64,000 nucleotides of DNA from Oceanicaulis sp. HTCC2633. Lineage in GTDB: Bacteria; Pseudomonadota; Alphaproteobacteria; Caulobacterales; Maricaulaceae. The position numbers were made by a program, and so were the translations under genes. Positions 56,605-64,000 of the stretch are shown one piece after another (within the stretch, counting starts at the first letter, position 1; each line of letters begins with the position of its first letter). The stretch lies in the NCBI RefSeq assembly GCF_000152745.1, contig NZ_CH672428.1, positions 2,934,725 to 2,998,724 of the forward strand, in the 5' to 3' direction. A model generated the notes under the pieces. The model ran no database searches, had not been told where the DNA came from, and worked only from the letters and a program-made list of their open reading frames with translations.

Positions 56605-56620
56605 CATGACGGGTCATGAT
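56605..56620. repeat. TCATGA-CGGG-TCATGA repeat in the nadA/sulfotransferase gap
   Basis: Two copies of the self-complementary TCATGA flank CGGG, about 200 bp before the sulfotransferase start. It could be an operator or chance. The remainder of the 56438-56815 gap is relatively AT-rich around 56690 and shows no gene I can support. Confidence 0.35.
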
Positions 56621-56815
56621 GGCGGAACACGGCCTCGGGAAGGCCCGAACTCAGCCCTCTGCTCATGAATTGCGAAAAGATTACTGAGTGTTAATAAAGG
56701 GTGGCCGCTGAAGCGATTGAGACAGCTCCGGACTTCCTTCATAGCTGGTCGCCTAGGGGCTTGATCAGAGCGTCTACACCTCAGGAAGTTGTCGAAGGGC
56801 GCAGTCAGTTCTCGG

Positions 56816-58180
56816 ATGTCTACAGCTCAAGCCTTTGAACACGCACGCGCCTTGCATGCAGCGGGACGCCTTCAGGACGCAATCCAAGGCTATTCCGCCT
56901 TGCTTGAGCGTCTCTCGGACACGGGTTTCCTGCACTTCTTCAGGGGACAGGCCGCTTATGGGCTTGGACGGCTTGAAGAGGCGGAAGCAGACTTCCGCGC
57001 CCAGCTTGCTCTGACGCCCGAGCATCCTCAGACCCTTGAATATCTGGGAGATGCGCAGAGAAATCTGGGGCGAGTGGAAGACGCCTTCGAGACCTATGAG
57101 GCGCTGAGCCGTCTGGCGCCCGAGAATGCAGACGCCTTCTTCCGGGCGGCCCTGGCCCGCAAGACCGTGTCCGAAGACGCGTTCTTCAAACGTCTCGAAC
57201 GCTTTGTGGACGAAACGCCGCTGACAGCCGAGCGGGCGTCAGCCGGCTTCGGTCTGGCCAAGGCGTTGGGCGATCTGGGGCGCGAGGACCAGCAGATGGA
57301 GGTGCTCCATCGCGCGAACGCAGCCCTGCGCCAGAGCTATGCCTTTGACTTGCAGCAGGTCGAGCAGCAGTTCGATCTGATCAAGTCCGTATTCTCTGCA
57401 GAGGCTCTGGCGAAAGCGGCTCCGATCGAGGTTGAGGCGGCGCCGATCTTCATCGTGGGCATGCCGCGCAGCGGCTCCACCCTGACCGAATCCATTCTGG
57501 CCGCCATGCCGGGCGTCACCGCCGGGAGCGAGCTCACCACCCTGTCGGAAACCCTGGGCGCCTATGAACAGGCGGGCGGGCGTGCGGACGCCTTGCCGGG
57601 CGCCGTCCCGCAAAACCGTGTCAGCCTTGCGCAGATCTACACGAACGCCGTGCGCCAGCGCTTTCCGGGCGCGGAGCGCTTCACCGACAAGATGCTGGGC
57701 AATTTCGCGCTGATCGGCGTGATCCGTCTGATCCTGCCGCGCGCCAGTCTCATCCAGATGCGCCGCAACGGCCTGGACATGGGCTGGTCGATCTACGCCA
57801 ACCATTTCCTCGGAACCCTGCATCCCTATGCCTATGACCTGGCCGAGCTTGGCGGCTATATCGCGCTTTACGAGGACCTCATGGCGCACTGGCGCGATCT
57901 GGCGCCGCAGGCGCTGCATGTCCAGTCCTATGAGGCGCTCGTCGGCGACGCCGAGGGCGAGAGCCGGCGAATGGCCGAGTTTTGCGGCCTGGACTGGTCG
58001 CGCGACTGTCTGGATGTGAACAAGCGTCGCGGCGCGCAATGGACCCGGAGTTCCGATCAGGTCCGCAATCCCATTCACATGGCGGGCGTGGGTCGGGGAC
58101 AGGCGCGCGCCGAGGCGCTGTCCGCATTCACGGACGGATATGAAGCCTGGCGGGAAAGGCTGGCGAAGAAGGCGCGCTAG
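56816..58180 (+). CDS. TPR-repeat sulfotransferase family protein
   Basis: A 454-residue protein. The first 190 residues are TPR-like helices (AFEHARALHAAGRLQDAIQGY, HFFRGQAAYGLGRLEEAEADF, TLEYLGDAQRNLGRVEDAFETY). The C-terminal half is a sulfotransferase domain with the PAPS 5'-phosphosulfate loop IFIVGMPRSGSTLTESIL and the YEALVGDAEGESRRMAEFCGL block. The sulfated target is unknown. ATG 56816 is preferred; TTG 56789 is in frame. Its stop shares CTAG with the convergent nadQ. Confidence 0.88.
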   Translation: MSTAQAFEHARALHAAGRLQDAIQGYSALLERLSDTGFLHFFRGQAAYGLGRLEEAEADFRAQLALTPEHPQTLEYLGDAQRNLGRVEDAFETYEALSRLAPENADAFFRAALARKTVSEDAFFKRLERFVDETPLTAERASAGFGLAKALGDLGREDQQMEVLHRANAALRQSYAFDLQQVEQQFDLIKSVFSAEALAKAAPIEVEAAPIFIVGMPRSGSTLTESILAAMPGVTAGSELTTLSETLGAYEQAGGRADALPGAVPQNRVSLAQIYTNAVRQRFPGAERFTDKMLGNFALIGVIRLILPRASLIQMRRNGLDMGWSIYANHFLGTLHPYAYDLAELGGYIALYEDLMAHWRDLAPQALHVQSYEALVGDAEGESRRMAEFCGLDWSRDCLDVNKRRGAQWTRSSDQVRNPIHMAGVGRGQARAEALSAFTDGYEAWRERLAKKAR

Positions 58181-59163
58181 CCGCTTTCCTTGGCGCGGGG
58201 AATGGACAGGCCTAGGGCGGCGCCCGCGGTCAGGTTCTCGCGGGCGAACCGGTAAAGCTCGGCCGGGCGACCGCCGGTCTGGCTTTCCACCCGGCCTGTT
58301 CCTGCGACGAAGCCGGCCCGATCCAGCGCGCGGCGGAAATTCTGCTTGTGCAGGGGGAAGCCGGAGACCGATTCCACAACGCGCTGCAGGTCCGACAGAG
58401 TGAAGCTGTCGCTCATCAGTTCAAACACAACGGGGCGGTATTTGATCTTGCCGCGCAGACGCGAGAGCGCCGTCGCCAGGATGCGGCGATGGTCCGACGC
58501 CATGGCGACGCCCATGCCGTCCGGCGCGGCGTTCGGTTCGCCGCGGTCGCGGGCGGCCTCTGCGACGAGGCCAGCCTCGTACAGCAGCTCATAACGATCA
58601 AGCGCGCGCTCTTCATTCCACAGGGCGCCATCCAGACCGAAAGTGGCGCGGACGCGATCAAAGCGCGCGGCGCGACGACCGGGCGCGGCGGCTTCATCAC
58701 ACCAGGAGCGCAAGGCCGGCTCTATGACACGGATCAGGATGGCGGGACGGCCGCAGCGATGATCTTCCCAGGGGAAGAAACGCGTCCAGCTGTCCCAATG
58801 CGCTTCAGTATTGTTCAGCGGGCGAGCGTCCGGCGTCAGGCCCAGATACCCCACGGACAGCACCCGCGCATCCTGCGCGCCCGCCAGCGCGGCCAGCGGC
58901 GCCTCGCGCCCCCGGTCGCCGAATGTGTAGAGCTGTTCCACATAGCCGAGTTCAAACCCGGTCTGGTCCCGCACCCATTCGCGCAGGCCGATCTCGAAAG
59001 TGCGGTGGGCGCTGGGGTCGAAGGGACCGAAGGGCAGGGCCGGCTCGCCGCCTTCAACGCTCTCGGTGACCAGTACTTTCAACTCGCCTTCGGAAGCCGC
59101 GAAGATCACGGCGTTGAGTCCGACCACGAGCGGCTGGATGGCGGCGTTGAGATCGGGTTTCAT
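58177..59163 (-). CDS. nadQ: NadQ-type NAD biosynthesis regulator (Nudix-like plus winged helix)
   Basis: A 328-residue protein with an N-terminal Nudix-like fold (VGLNAVIFAASEGELKVLVTES ... TFEIGLREWVRDQTGFELGYVEQLYTFGD) lacking a complete Nudix box, and a C-terminal winged helix (RPVVFELMSDSFTLSDLQRVVESVSGFPLHKQNFRRALDRAGFV). This is the architecture of the alphaproteobacterial NAD regulator NadQ (COG4111-like), a repressor of nadABC. Its location next to nadABC and the paired boxes upstream of nadA agree. It overlaps the HD gene by ATGA. Confidence 0.85.
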   Translation of the reverse strand: MKPDLNAAIQPLVVGLNAVIFAASEGELKVLVTESVEGGEPALPFGPFDPSAHRTFEIGLREWVRDQTGFELGYVEQLYTFGDRGREAPLAALAGAQDARVLSVGYLGLTPDARPLNNTEAHWDSWTRFFPWEDHRCGRPAILIRVIEPALRSWCDEAAAPGRRAARFDRVRATFGLDGALWNEERALDRYELLYEAGLVAEAARDRGEPNAAPDGMGVAMASDHRRILATALSRLRGKIKYRPVVFELMSDSFTLSDLQRVVESVSGFPLHKQNFRRALDRAGFVAGTGRVESQTGGRPAELYRFARENLTAGAALGLSIPRAKESG

Positions 59164-59816
59164 CGACCGAGTTCTCCCTCGGTCAGCGTGTGAAGCTCGG
59201 AAAAGCGCTCGAGAAACAGGGCCTGCGCCGCTTTCACGGGCAGCGGGTTGATCTCCACCTTCGCCTCCACGGGCGGCCGACCGAAGAGCTTGCGGCCTTC
59301 CTCCACGGTGAAGCCGGCGATCTGCACCGCCTCATGATAGGCGCAGATCCGGTCCGCCCGCTTGATCGTGGTCTTGATCGACTTGGGCAGTTCAGGCGGC
59401 AGGCCGTAGCGCATGTGGATCGCCCCCTCCAGCCGGGCTTCGAACGCTTTGTAATCATAGCCCAGAGCGGCCTTGAAGGGCGAGATCATATCGCCGATCA
59501 CGTACTCGGCTGCGTCATGCAGCAGGGCGGCGAGCCGCCATTTGGCGGGCCAGTCGGGCTCCAGCAGGCCGCACAATTGCTCCACCACAACCGAATGCTC
59601 GGCGACCGAAAAGGCATGGTCGCCCATGGTCTGCCCGTTCCAGCGCGCCACCCGCGCCAACCCCTGGGCGATGTCGTCGATCTCCACGTCAAAGGGCGAG
59701 GGATCCAGAAGGTCCAGCCGACGTCCCGACAGCATGCGTTGCCAGGCGCGAACCGGTTTCTCGGTCGCTGGTTTGCCGTCTCCACGTGCTGACCGCGCCA
59801 CTTTGTCCCGCTCCAT
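59160..59816 (-). CDS. HD-domain phosphohydrolase (YfbR-like)
   Basis: A 218-residue metal-dependent hydrolase. Motifs are RWNGQTMGDHAFSVAEHSVVVEQL (first His), the HD pair at 100-101 in LLHDAAEYVIGDMISPFK, and a late Asp in IKRADRICAYHEAVQ. Relatives are 5'-deoxynucleotidases. It is coupled to nadQ, so a role in nucleotide or NAD turnover is possible. ATG 59816 is chosen; a TTG at 59831 is in frame. Confidence 0.88.
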   Translation of the reverse strand: MERDKVARSARGDGKPATEKPVRAWQRMLSGRRLDLLDPSPFDVEIDDIAQGLARVARWNGQTMGDHAFSVAEHSVVVEQLCGLLEPDWPAKWRLAALLHDAAEYVIGDMISPFKAALGYDYKAFEARLEGAIHMRYGLPPELPKSIKTTIKRADRICAYHEAVQIAGFTVEEGRKLFGRPPVEAKVEINPLPVKAAQALFLERFSELHTLTEGELGR

Positions 59817-59911
59817 TCGGCTTTCATTCAATTCCGTCGTATCGTGAAACAGCGTAAGTTCAAGAAGAGCTGCTGAACATTGGCGGCGTCACAACCCCTT
59901 GGGAGGATTTG

Positions 59912-60748
59912 ATGAAGCCCGAACGCATACTGGTCGCCCTGCAAGGCTCTGACAGTGATGTCTCGCCCCTCAAAGCGGCCTGCGCGCTGGCGCCGCTGTA
60001 TGAGGCGGACGTGCGGGGGCTGTTCGTGGAACCCGACCCTGCAGCCTACATGCTGTGGACCGGCCCCGGGGCGGCAGGCGCATCCGTGGTCTCCTCGGCC
60101 ATAGACACGGTCCGCGAAGAGGCCGCCAAGGCGTGCGAGGACGCCAAGAAGCGTTTCGACGCCACGATCGCCGAGCATGACCTGGGCGATGCCGCAAGCT
60201 TCAAGCGCGTCACAGACAGCCCGTCTGAAGCCGCCGAGCAGGCGCGACTGGTGCGCCTTCTTGTGACCTGTCCGCGCGCCGCGGCGGGGCGCGGGCCTCT
60301 GGCGGACTTCACCGCCGCCTGCATGGTCGAGGAGGGGTGTCCCATCTACGTGCCGCGCCAGGGCGCCATTCCGCCCAAATCCATTGCCGTGGCCTGGGAC
60401 GGCTCCAAGGAAGCGTCCCGCGCCGCTTTCGCGGCTGCGCCCCTGTTCCGTCCGGGCGTCGAGGTGACGGTGCTGCACAGCTCGCGCAATCTTGACTATC
60501 ACGACCGGGCGGCGTCTGCGCCGAACCGCCTGACGCACTGGCTTGCTGCGCGCGGCGTAAAGGCGAAGACGCAGGAAATCGACGGCAAGGGCGGCCTTGG
60601 AGACGCGCTTCTGGATGCGGCGGACACGGCCGATCTTCTGGTCGCCGGCGCCTATGGCCATTCGCGCATCGCCCAGTTCATGTTCGGCGGCGTGACGCGA
60701 CAATTGCTGACCGCCGAGCATGGCCCGTCCCTGCTGATGGCGCATTGA
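59912..60748 (+). CDS. Universal stress protein, two-domain
   Basis: A 278-residue protein with two USP-like halves. The N-terminal domain starts RILVALQGSDSDVSPLKAACALA; the C-terminal domain starts SIAVAWDGSKEASRAAFAAAPLF and ends with the nucleotide-binding GAYGHSRIAQFMFGGVTRQLL, where G-x2-G-x9-G-type spacing is visible. GGGAGGA precedes the ATG at 59912; a TTG codon directly before is not needed. It is divergent from the HD gene. Confidence 0.93.
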   Translation: MKPERILVALQGSDSDVSPLKAACALAPLYEADVRGLFVEPDPAAYMLWTGPGAAGASVVSSAIDTVREEAAKACEDAKKRFDATIAEHDLGDAASFKRVTDSPSEAAEQARLVRLLVTCPRAAAGRGPLADFTAACMVEEGCPIYVPRQGAIPPKSIAVAWDGSKEASRAAFAAAPLFRPGVEVTVLHSSRNLDYHDRAASAPNRLTHWLAARGVKAKTQEIDGKGGLGDALLDAADTADLLVAGAYGHSRIAQFMFGGVTRQLLTAEHGPSLLMAH

Positions 60749-60782
60749 ACCCTTACAGAAAAGACGATTTGAGGAGGCTGGA

Positions 60783-61163
60783 ATGGCTTTGACCCGTCTG
60801 ACCCTGCGGCTGAGCCGCAACCCTGATGCAGGCTTTCCCGGCGGCGATGATTCGCGCGGCTATGTGATCACTGCGCCGCTGGACAAGGACGGCAAGCTCG
60901 ACGCCGAACTGTGGCGCGCCCACAAGAAGGCCTGCACCGTGCTGCGCTTTTCTCCTGAAGAGGACGAGAAGGCGGACGGCTGGCTGACCCATCGCGGCGC
61001 CAACTGGTTCTTCCACTATGATGAGGCGCAGGAGGGCCCGGACGAGCCGGTTTACAAGCTCGGCGAGCACACCCTGCGTCATGGCGATTACGTCACCATC
61101 CATGAAGCCGATGGCGATGACCTCGTCTACAAGATCACCGAAGCGACCGAGGTTCACGGCTAG
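60783..61163 (+). CDS. Conserved small protein, unknown
   Basis: A 126-residue soluble acidic protein: LTRLTLRLSRNPDAGFPGGDDSRGYVITAPLD, ELWRAHKKACTVLRFSPEEDEKADGWLTHRG, WFFHYDEA and a C-terminal HTLRHGDYVTIHEADGDDLVYKITEATEV. AGGAGG precedes the ATG. It follows the universal stress gene by 34 bp and is closed by a strong terminator, so the two form one unit. I cannot name a family with certainty. Confidence 0.8.
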   Translation: MALTRLTLRLSRNPDAGFPGGDDSRGYVITAPLDKDGKLDAELWRAHKKACTVLRFSPEEDEKADGWLTHRGANWFFHYDEAQEGPDEPVYKLGEHTLRHGDYVTIHEADGDDLVYKITEATEVHG

Positions 61164-61188
61164 TCCCGTCCTCCACGGCTGAGATGAC

Positions 61189-61219
61189 AAAACCCCGGCG
61201 CTGCAGACGCCGGGGTTTT
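61189..61219. terminator. Intrinsic terminator after the universal stress unit
   Basis: AAAACCCCGGCG / CGCCGGGGTTTT with a seven-base loop, a perfect 12-bp inverted repeat including A and T tracts, 26 bp after the stop. Confidence 0.92.
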
Positions 61220-61380
61220 CCTTGGGCGGGCAAGACTGCTCTGCTCGATAATAGTGCAACCACGCTCTAGTTTTTGGCGGCTGCAATCTGCTGCACCGCA
61301 AAATCGGTCTCAGACGCTGACATCCCCTTCCGCCAGAGCGCAGGTTTTGTCCGTGCAATCGGGCGAAGAGGAGCGCGAGG

Positions 61381-62595
61381 ATGGATCAGGTTCAGTTTTC
61401 AGGCGGCGATGTGGCGTGGATTCTCACGGCCTGCGCGCTGGTCTTGATGATGACCCTGCCGGGGCTTGCGCTGTTCTATGGCGGCATGGTGCGCCGTCAG
61501 AACGTGCTGTCCACGCTGATGCAGTCTCTGGGCGCGGCCATGGTGGTGTCGCTGGTCTGGGTGATTGCCGGCTATTCCTTCGCCTTCTCCGGCGACGGCG
61601 CGCTGTTCGGAGGCTTTGGCAAGGTCTTCCTGAACGGGCTGTCTCTGGACAGTGAGGCGGCGGGCCTGCCCGAGGCGGTGTTCATTCTCTTCCAGATGAC
61701 GTTCGCGATCATCACCGTGGCGATCATCGCAGGCGGCGCGGCGGAGCGTCTCAGCTTCAAGGCCTGGATGGTGTTCGCACCCATCTGGCTGCTGGTGGTC
61801 TATGCGCCCATCGCGCACTGGGTCTGGGGAGAGGGATTTCTATACGACGCAGGCGTTCTGGATTTCGCGGGAGGGGCCGTGGTCCATATCAACGCCGGTG
61901 TAGCGGGTCTGGTGCTGGCGCTTAAGCTGGCGGGGGGGGGGGGGGGGTGGCCCAAAAGGGGCCAGCCGCCCCACAATCTCGTGCTGACCGTGATCGGCGC
62001 AGGCCTTCTGTGGGTGGGCTGGTTCGGCTTCAATGGCGGCTCGGCGCTGGGCGCCAATGCGCTGGCGGCCCATGCAGCCCTGGTCACCCAGATCGCGGCG
62101 GCGGCCGCGGCCCTGACCTGGGCGGTCCTGGAATGGGTCATGCGCGGCAAGCCGTCCGTGCTGGGCGCGGCGTCCGGCGCCATTGCAGGCCTTGTGGGCA
62201 TCACGCCCGCGGCCGGCTTTGTCGAGCCCTACGCCGCCTTCCTGATCGGTGTTCTGACGACGCTGGCCGCTTATTGGGGCGTCACGAGCCTGAAGAAGCT
62301 CGGCAAGTATGATGACAGCCTCGACGCCTTCGGTCTTCACGGCGTCGGCGGTCTGGCCGGCGCGATCCTGACGGGCGTCTTCGCCAGCTCCGCCATCGGG
62401 GGCACGCCCGGCGCCGTGGAAGGCAATGTCATGCTGGTCTTCACCCAGACCTGGGGCGCGCTGGCGGCTGCGGCCTGGTGCGGCATCGCCACCTTCGCCA
62501 TCCTGTGGCTGATGGAACGCGTGATGAAGTTGCGGGTTGAAGAAGAGGACGAGGTCACCGGCCTTGATGTGGCGCTGCACGGGGAAAGCGCCTGA
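61381..62595 (+). CDS. amt: Ammonium transporter
   Basis: An eleven-helix Amt/Rh channel, 404 residues. Recognisable are GLALFYGGMVRRQNVLSTLMQSL, AIIAGGAAERLSFKAWM, DFAGGAVVHINAGVAGLV, PPHNLVLTVIGAGLLWVGWFGFNGGSAL, and FGLHGVGGLAGAILTGVFA with pore His. A run of 16 G (61932-61947) encodes Gly 185-189 in a cytoplasmic loop just before the PPHN block. GAGGAG upstream supports the start. No glnK/glnB gene is adjacent, which is unusual for amt. Confidence 0.96.
   Translation: MDQVQFSGGDVAWILTACALVLMMTLPGLALFYGGMVRRQNVLSTLMQSLGAAMVVSLVWVIAGYSFAFSGDGALFGGFGKVFLNGLSLDSEAAGLPEAVFILFQMTFAIITVAIIAGGAAERLSFKAWMVFAPIWLLVVYAPIAHWVWGEGFLYDAGVLDFAGGAVVHINAGVAGLVLALKLAGGGGGWPKRGQPPHNLVLTVIGAGLLWVGWFGFNGGSALGANALAAHAALVTQIAAAAAALTWAVLEWVMRGKPSVLGAASGAIAGLVGITPAAGFVEPYAAFLIGVLTTLAAYWGVTSLKKLGKYDDSLDAFGLHGVGGLAGAILTGVFASSAIGGTPGAVEGNVMLVFTQTWGALAAAAWCGIATFAILWLMERVMKLRVEEEDEVTGLDVALHGESA
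61932..61947 (+). repeat. 16-base G homopolymer inside amt
   Basis: Sixteen consecutive G in the coding strand, followed by TGG. The frame is intact at this length; loss or gain of a base not divisible by three would truncate the transporter about 190 residues in. Confidence 0.95.
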
Positions 62596-62604
62596 CACAG
62601 AGTT

Positions 62605-62638
62605 TCGCCCGGCGGCGGCGCAAGGCGCGACCGGGCGA
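62605..62638 (+). other. Stem-loop after amt
   Basis: TCGCCCGG / CCGGGCGA with an 18-base loop, ten bases after the amt stop. It has no T tract and precedes the true terminator. Confidence 0.45.
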
Positions 62639-62659
62639 CACATTTTCCTCCCTGACTGG

Positions 62660-62695
62660 TCCCGCTTCGGCTTTCGCCAAAGCGGGATCTTTTTT
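62660..62695 (+). terminator. Intrinsic terminator of amt
   Basis: Stem TCCCGCTT...GGC / GCC...AAGCGGGA followed by TCTTTTTT. It ends two bases before the convergent peptidase stop. Confidence 0.9.
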
Positions 62696-62696
62696 G

Positions 62697-63758
62697 TCAG
62701 ATCGCCAGGAGGGTGCGGACAAAGGCGGTCAGCGCCTTCACCGAGGTCGTCTCTTCGTTGGAATGGTAGTTATAGGTCGGCAATTGCAGAGTGGCGCCGG
62801 CATACTGGCCCTGACTGTCTGCGGTAATGCGGCCCAGCTCGGTCAGGCCCATGGATTTGAGTGGCAGTTCGCGGCGCGCCCGGGCGTCGTTTTCACGCGC
62901 GATGAAGCTGTCCTTGAAGATCATCGGTGCGCCGGCCCGGCTGGCGGCGGTTTCAAGCCGGTTCACCATGGCGTCATGAAAGCTCGACGTGGCGTCGCGG
63001 CGTCGCAGGATGACCGCGCCCGCCATGCAGGCGGCGGCGTCATCAAAGGGCGAGGTGTCGCAGACCACGAGCTCATTGGTGGGCTTGAGGCCGCCCGCCT
63101 GCGCCCAGCTCAGGAAATGGCCCGCAGAACGGCCGATCTCTTCCTCGGCGGTGACGATGATCGTGCCCTTGAGACCGAACTCCGCGGCGATGCGCAAGGC
63201 GGCGAGGGAGACCGGGTTGTCGAGCTGGCCGGAGACATGGCCGGACTTGTTGCGCGTCACATCCCGCGCAAAGGCGACCGGCGTCCCGCCCGGAAGCGGC
63301 GGCAGGTCCTCGATCTCGACCACGAGACGGTTCTGATCATCAATCCGCGCGCTAGTGATGTTGCCATAGGCCAGACGGCCGCCCGTCTTGCGGTCATAGG
63401 CGAAGACATCCTCGCCTTCATAGCGCTTGGAGACGGTGGCGGCGAAAGCCTCGGTATGGGTCGCGCCATCAGCATACTTGGTGTTCTTGACCGCCTGGGC
63501 GGCGTAGACCGCAGCGCCATCCTCGGCGATCACCGCGCCGTGACGGTCGGCGTGCGCGAGATAGACCGGCCCCGGTTCGCTCAGGCGGATGACGCAGAGA
63601 TTCTGCGGACGCTCGACGCTGCAGCCCAGCGCCGTGAAATCACGTGCGAGATGATCGAGAAACGGGGTCTCGTGCCCGACCACTGAAGGGAAGTCGAGAT
63701 ACTCGTTGGTCTTCGCCAACACGCGGGCGAAAAGCGTGCTATCGGCGGGCTGGTTCAC
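62697..63758 (-). CDS. M42-family-like metallopeptidase
   Basis: A 353-residue co-catalytic metallopeptidase of the M42/M20 fold. Metal-site motifs are VYLAHADRHG (His, Asp), QLDNPVSLAAL (Asp), TAEEEIGRSAGHF (catalytic Glu and a ligand Glu), VVCDTSPFDD (Asp), and a late His in TYNYHSNEETTSVKAL. GTG at 63758, directly after the upstream gene's stop, is the likely start. It is probably an aminopeptidase; the substrate is unknown. Confidence 0.85.
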   Translation of the reverse strand: MNQPADSTLFARVLAKTNEYLDFPSVVGHETPFLDHLARDFTALGCSVERPQNLCVIRLSEPGPVYLAHADRHGAVIAEDGAAVYAAQAVKNTKYADGATHTEAFAATVSKRYEGEDVFAYDRKTGGRLAYGNITSARIDDQNRLVVEIEDLPPLPGGTPVAFARDVTRNKSGHVSGQLDNPVSLAALRIAAEFGLKGTIIVTAEEEIGRSAGHFLSWAQAGGLKPTNELVVCDTSPFDDAAACMAGAVILRRRDATSSFHDAMVNRLETAASRAGAPMIFKDSFIARENDARARRELPLKSMGLTELGRITADSQGQYAGATLQLPTYNYHSNEETTSVKALTAFVRTLLAI

Positions 63759-63759
63759 C

Positions 63760-64000
63760 TCACAGACGCTCCACAAACACGGTGCCGGCGGAATACCCGG
63801 CGCCGAACGAACAGATCACGCCTTTCTGGCCCGCGGTGAAATCATCGGAATGCTTGTGGAAGGCGATGATCGAGCCCGCCGAAGAGGTGTTGGCGTATTC
63901 ATCCAGAATGGTCGGCGCGTCCTCGCCGCCGGCTTCGCGGCCGAACACCTTCTTGGCGATCATCAGGTTCATGTTGATATTCGCCTGGTGCAGCCAGACG
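63760..64000 (-). CDS. 3-oxoacyl-ACP synthase III family protein, C-terminal part
   Basis: Only the C-terminal 79 residues lie in the window; the gene continues past the right edge. WLHQANINMNLMIAKKVFG carries the family catalytic His (HQAN), and YANTSSAGSIIAFHKH gives the catalytic Asn region, ending in FGAGYSAGTVFVERL. This is a condensing enzyme of the KAS III (FabH-like) fold. Whether it is the housekeeping FabH or a specialised relative cannot be judged. Confidence 0.82.
   Translation of the reverse strand, partial: VWLHQANINMNLMIAKKVFGREAGGEDAPTILDEYANTSSAGSIIAFHKHSDDFTAGQKGVICSFGAGYSAGTVFVERL

Noticed and set aside
56690-56710. A possible CtrA box (TTAC...TTAA) in the AT-rich part of the nadA/sulfotransferase gap
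   Set aside because: The spacer between half-sites is six bases rather than seven and one half-site has a mismatch.
61220-61380. A sigma-54/NtrC promoter for amt
   Set aside because: I searched for the GG-N10-GC core expected for nitrogen-controlled promoters and did not find a convincing match with correct spacing.

Overview
The window is high-GC (mid-60s %, estimated by eye), densely packed chromosomal DNA from an alphaproteobacterium. The cell-cycle DNA methyltransferase CcrM lies next to RNase HII, DsbA-like, DciA-like and SMC genes. The ATP synthase Fo operon is separate and encodes both b and b' subunits. There are also a split glycine decarboxylase, a glyQ/glyS/ppdK block and a NadQ-type NAD regulator. 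Together these point to the Caulobacterales/Maricaulales/Hyphomonadaceae side of the class (for example a Maricaulis- or Oceanicaulis-like genome). The genus is inference only. I see no prophage, transposase, CRISPR array, rRNA or tRNA. Almost everything is housekeeping, with a few small uncharacterised genes and intergenic repeats between.

Layout. 0-4 kb: cytochrome c oxidase assembly cluster (ctaB, a small membrane protein, ctaG, ctaE, DUF983, SURF1). 4-9 kb: acetyltransferase, EAL phosphodiesterase, YqgE, peroxiredoxin, rnhA, ispH. 9-12.4 kb: lipoprotein, argS and two tandem four-cysteine paralogues of unknown function. 12.4-17.3 kb: tandem glycine riboswitch followed by gcvT-gcvH-gcvPA-gcvPB. 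17.5-19 kb: small membrane protein and a serine hydrolase. 19-21.8 kb (minus strand): atpI-atpB-atpE-atpX-atpF. 21.8-27.5 kb (minus): smc, two DsbA-like proteins and a DciA-like protein, with mutY divergent. 28.7-32.3 kb (minus): ccrM, rnhB, a lipoprotein and a radical SAM protein. 32.3-39.8 kb: two small transferases, a uracil-DNA glycosylase, ETF-ubiquinone oxidoreductase, a TPR lipoprotein, ispE and a membrane sugar-1-phosphate transferase. 40-44.6 kb: a block bounded by two copies of an approximately 100-bp inverted-repeat element, holding an M14 carboxypeptidase, a polyprenyl synthase, a DUF2007 protein, a methyltransferase and an S49 peptidase. 44.9-51.3 kb: glyQ, a GST-like gene, glyS and ppdK. 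51.4-53 kb: SleB-type hydrolase and an HEAGH protein. 52.9-59.8 kb: nadA-nadB-nadC, a TPR-sulfotransferase, nadQ and an HD hydrolase. 59.9-64 kb: universal stress protein, a small conserved protein, amt, an M42-like peptidase and the C-terminus of a KAS III enzyme.

The best regulatory signals are four. (1) A compact control region in front of ccrM has three GANTC sites and a near-consensus CtrA box. (2) Two similar interrupted palindromes lie upstream of nadA in a locus that also encodes the likely repressor NadQ. (3) A tandem glycine riboswitch precedes the gcv genes. (4) A 16-base G tract lies inside the ammonium transporter gene. I found no convincing wholly new multi-gene system. The least explained items are the tandem four-cysteine paralogues, the HEAGH protein and the small lower-GC cysteine-containing protein at 39.8 kb.
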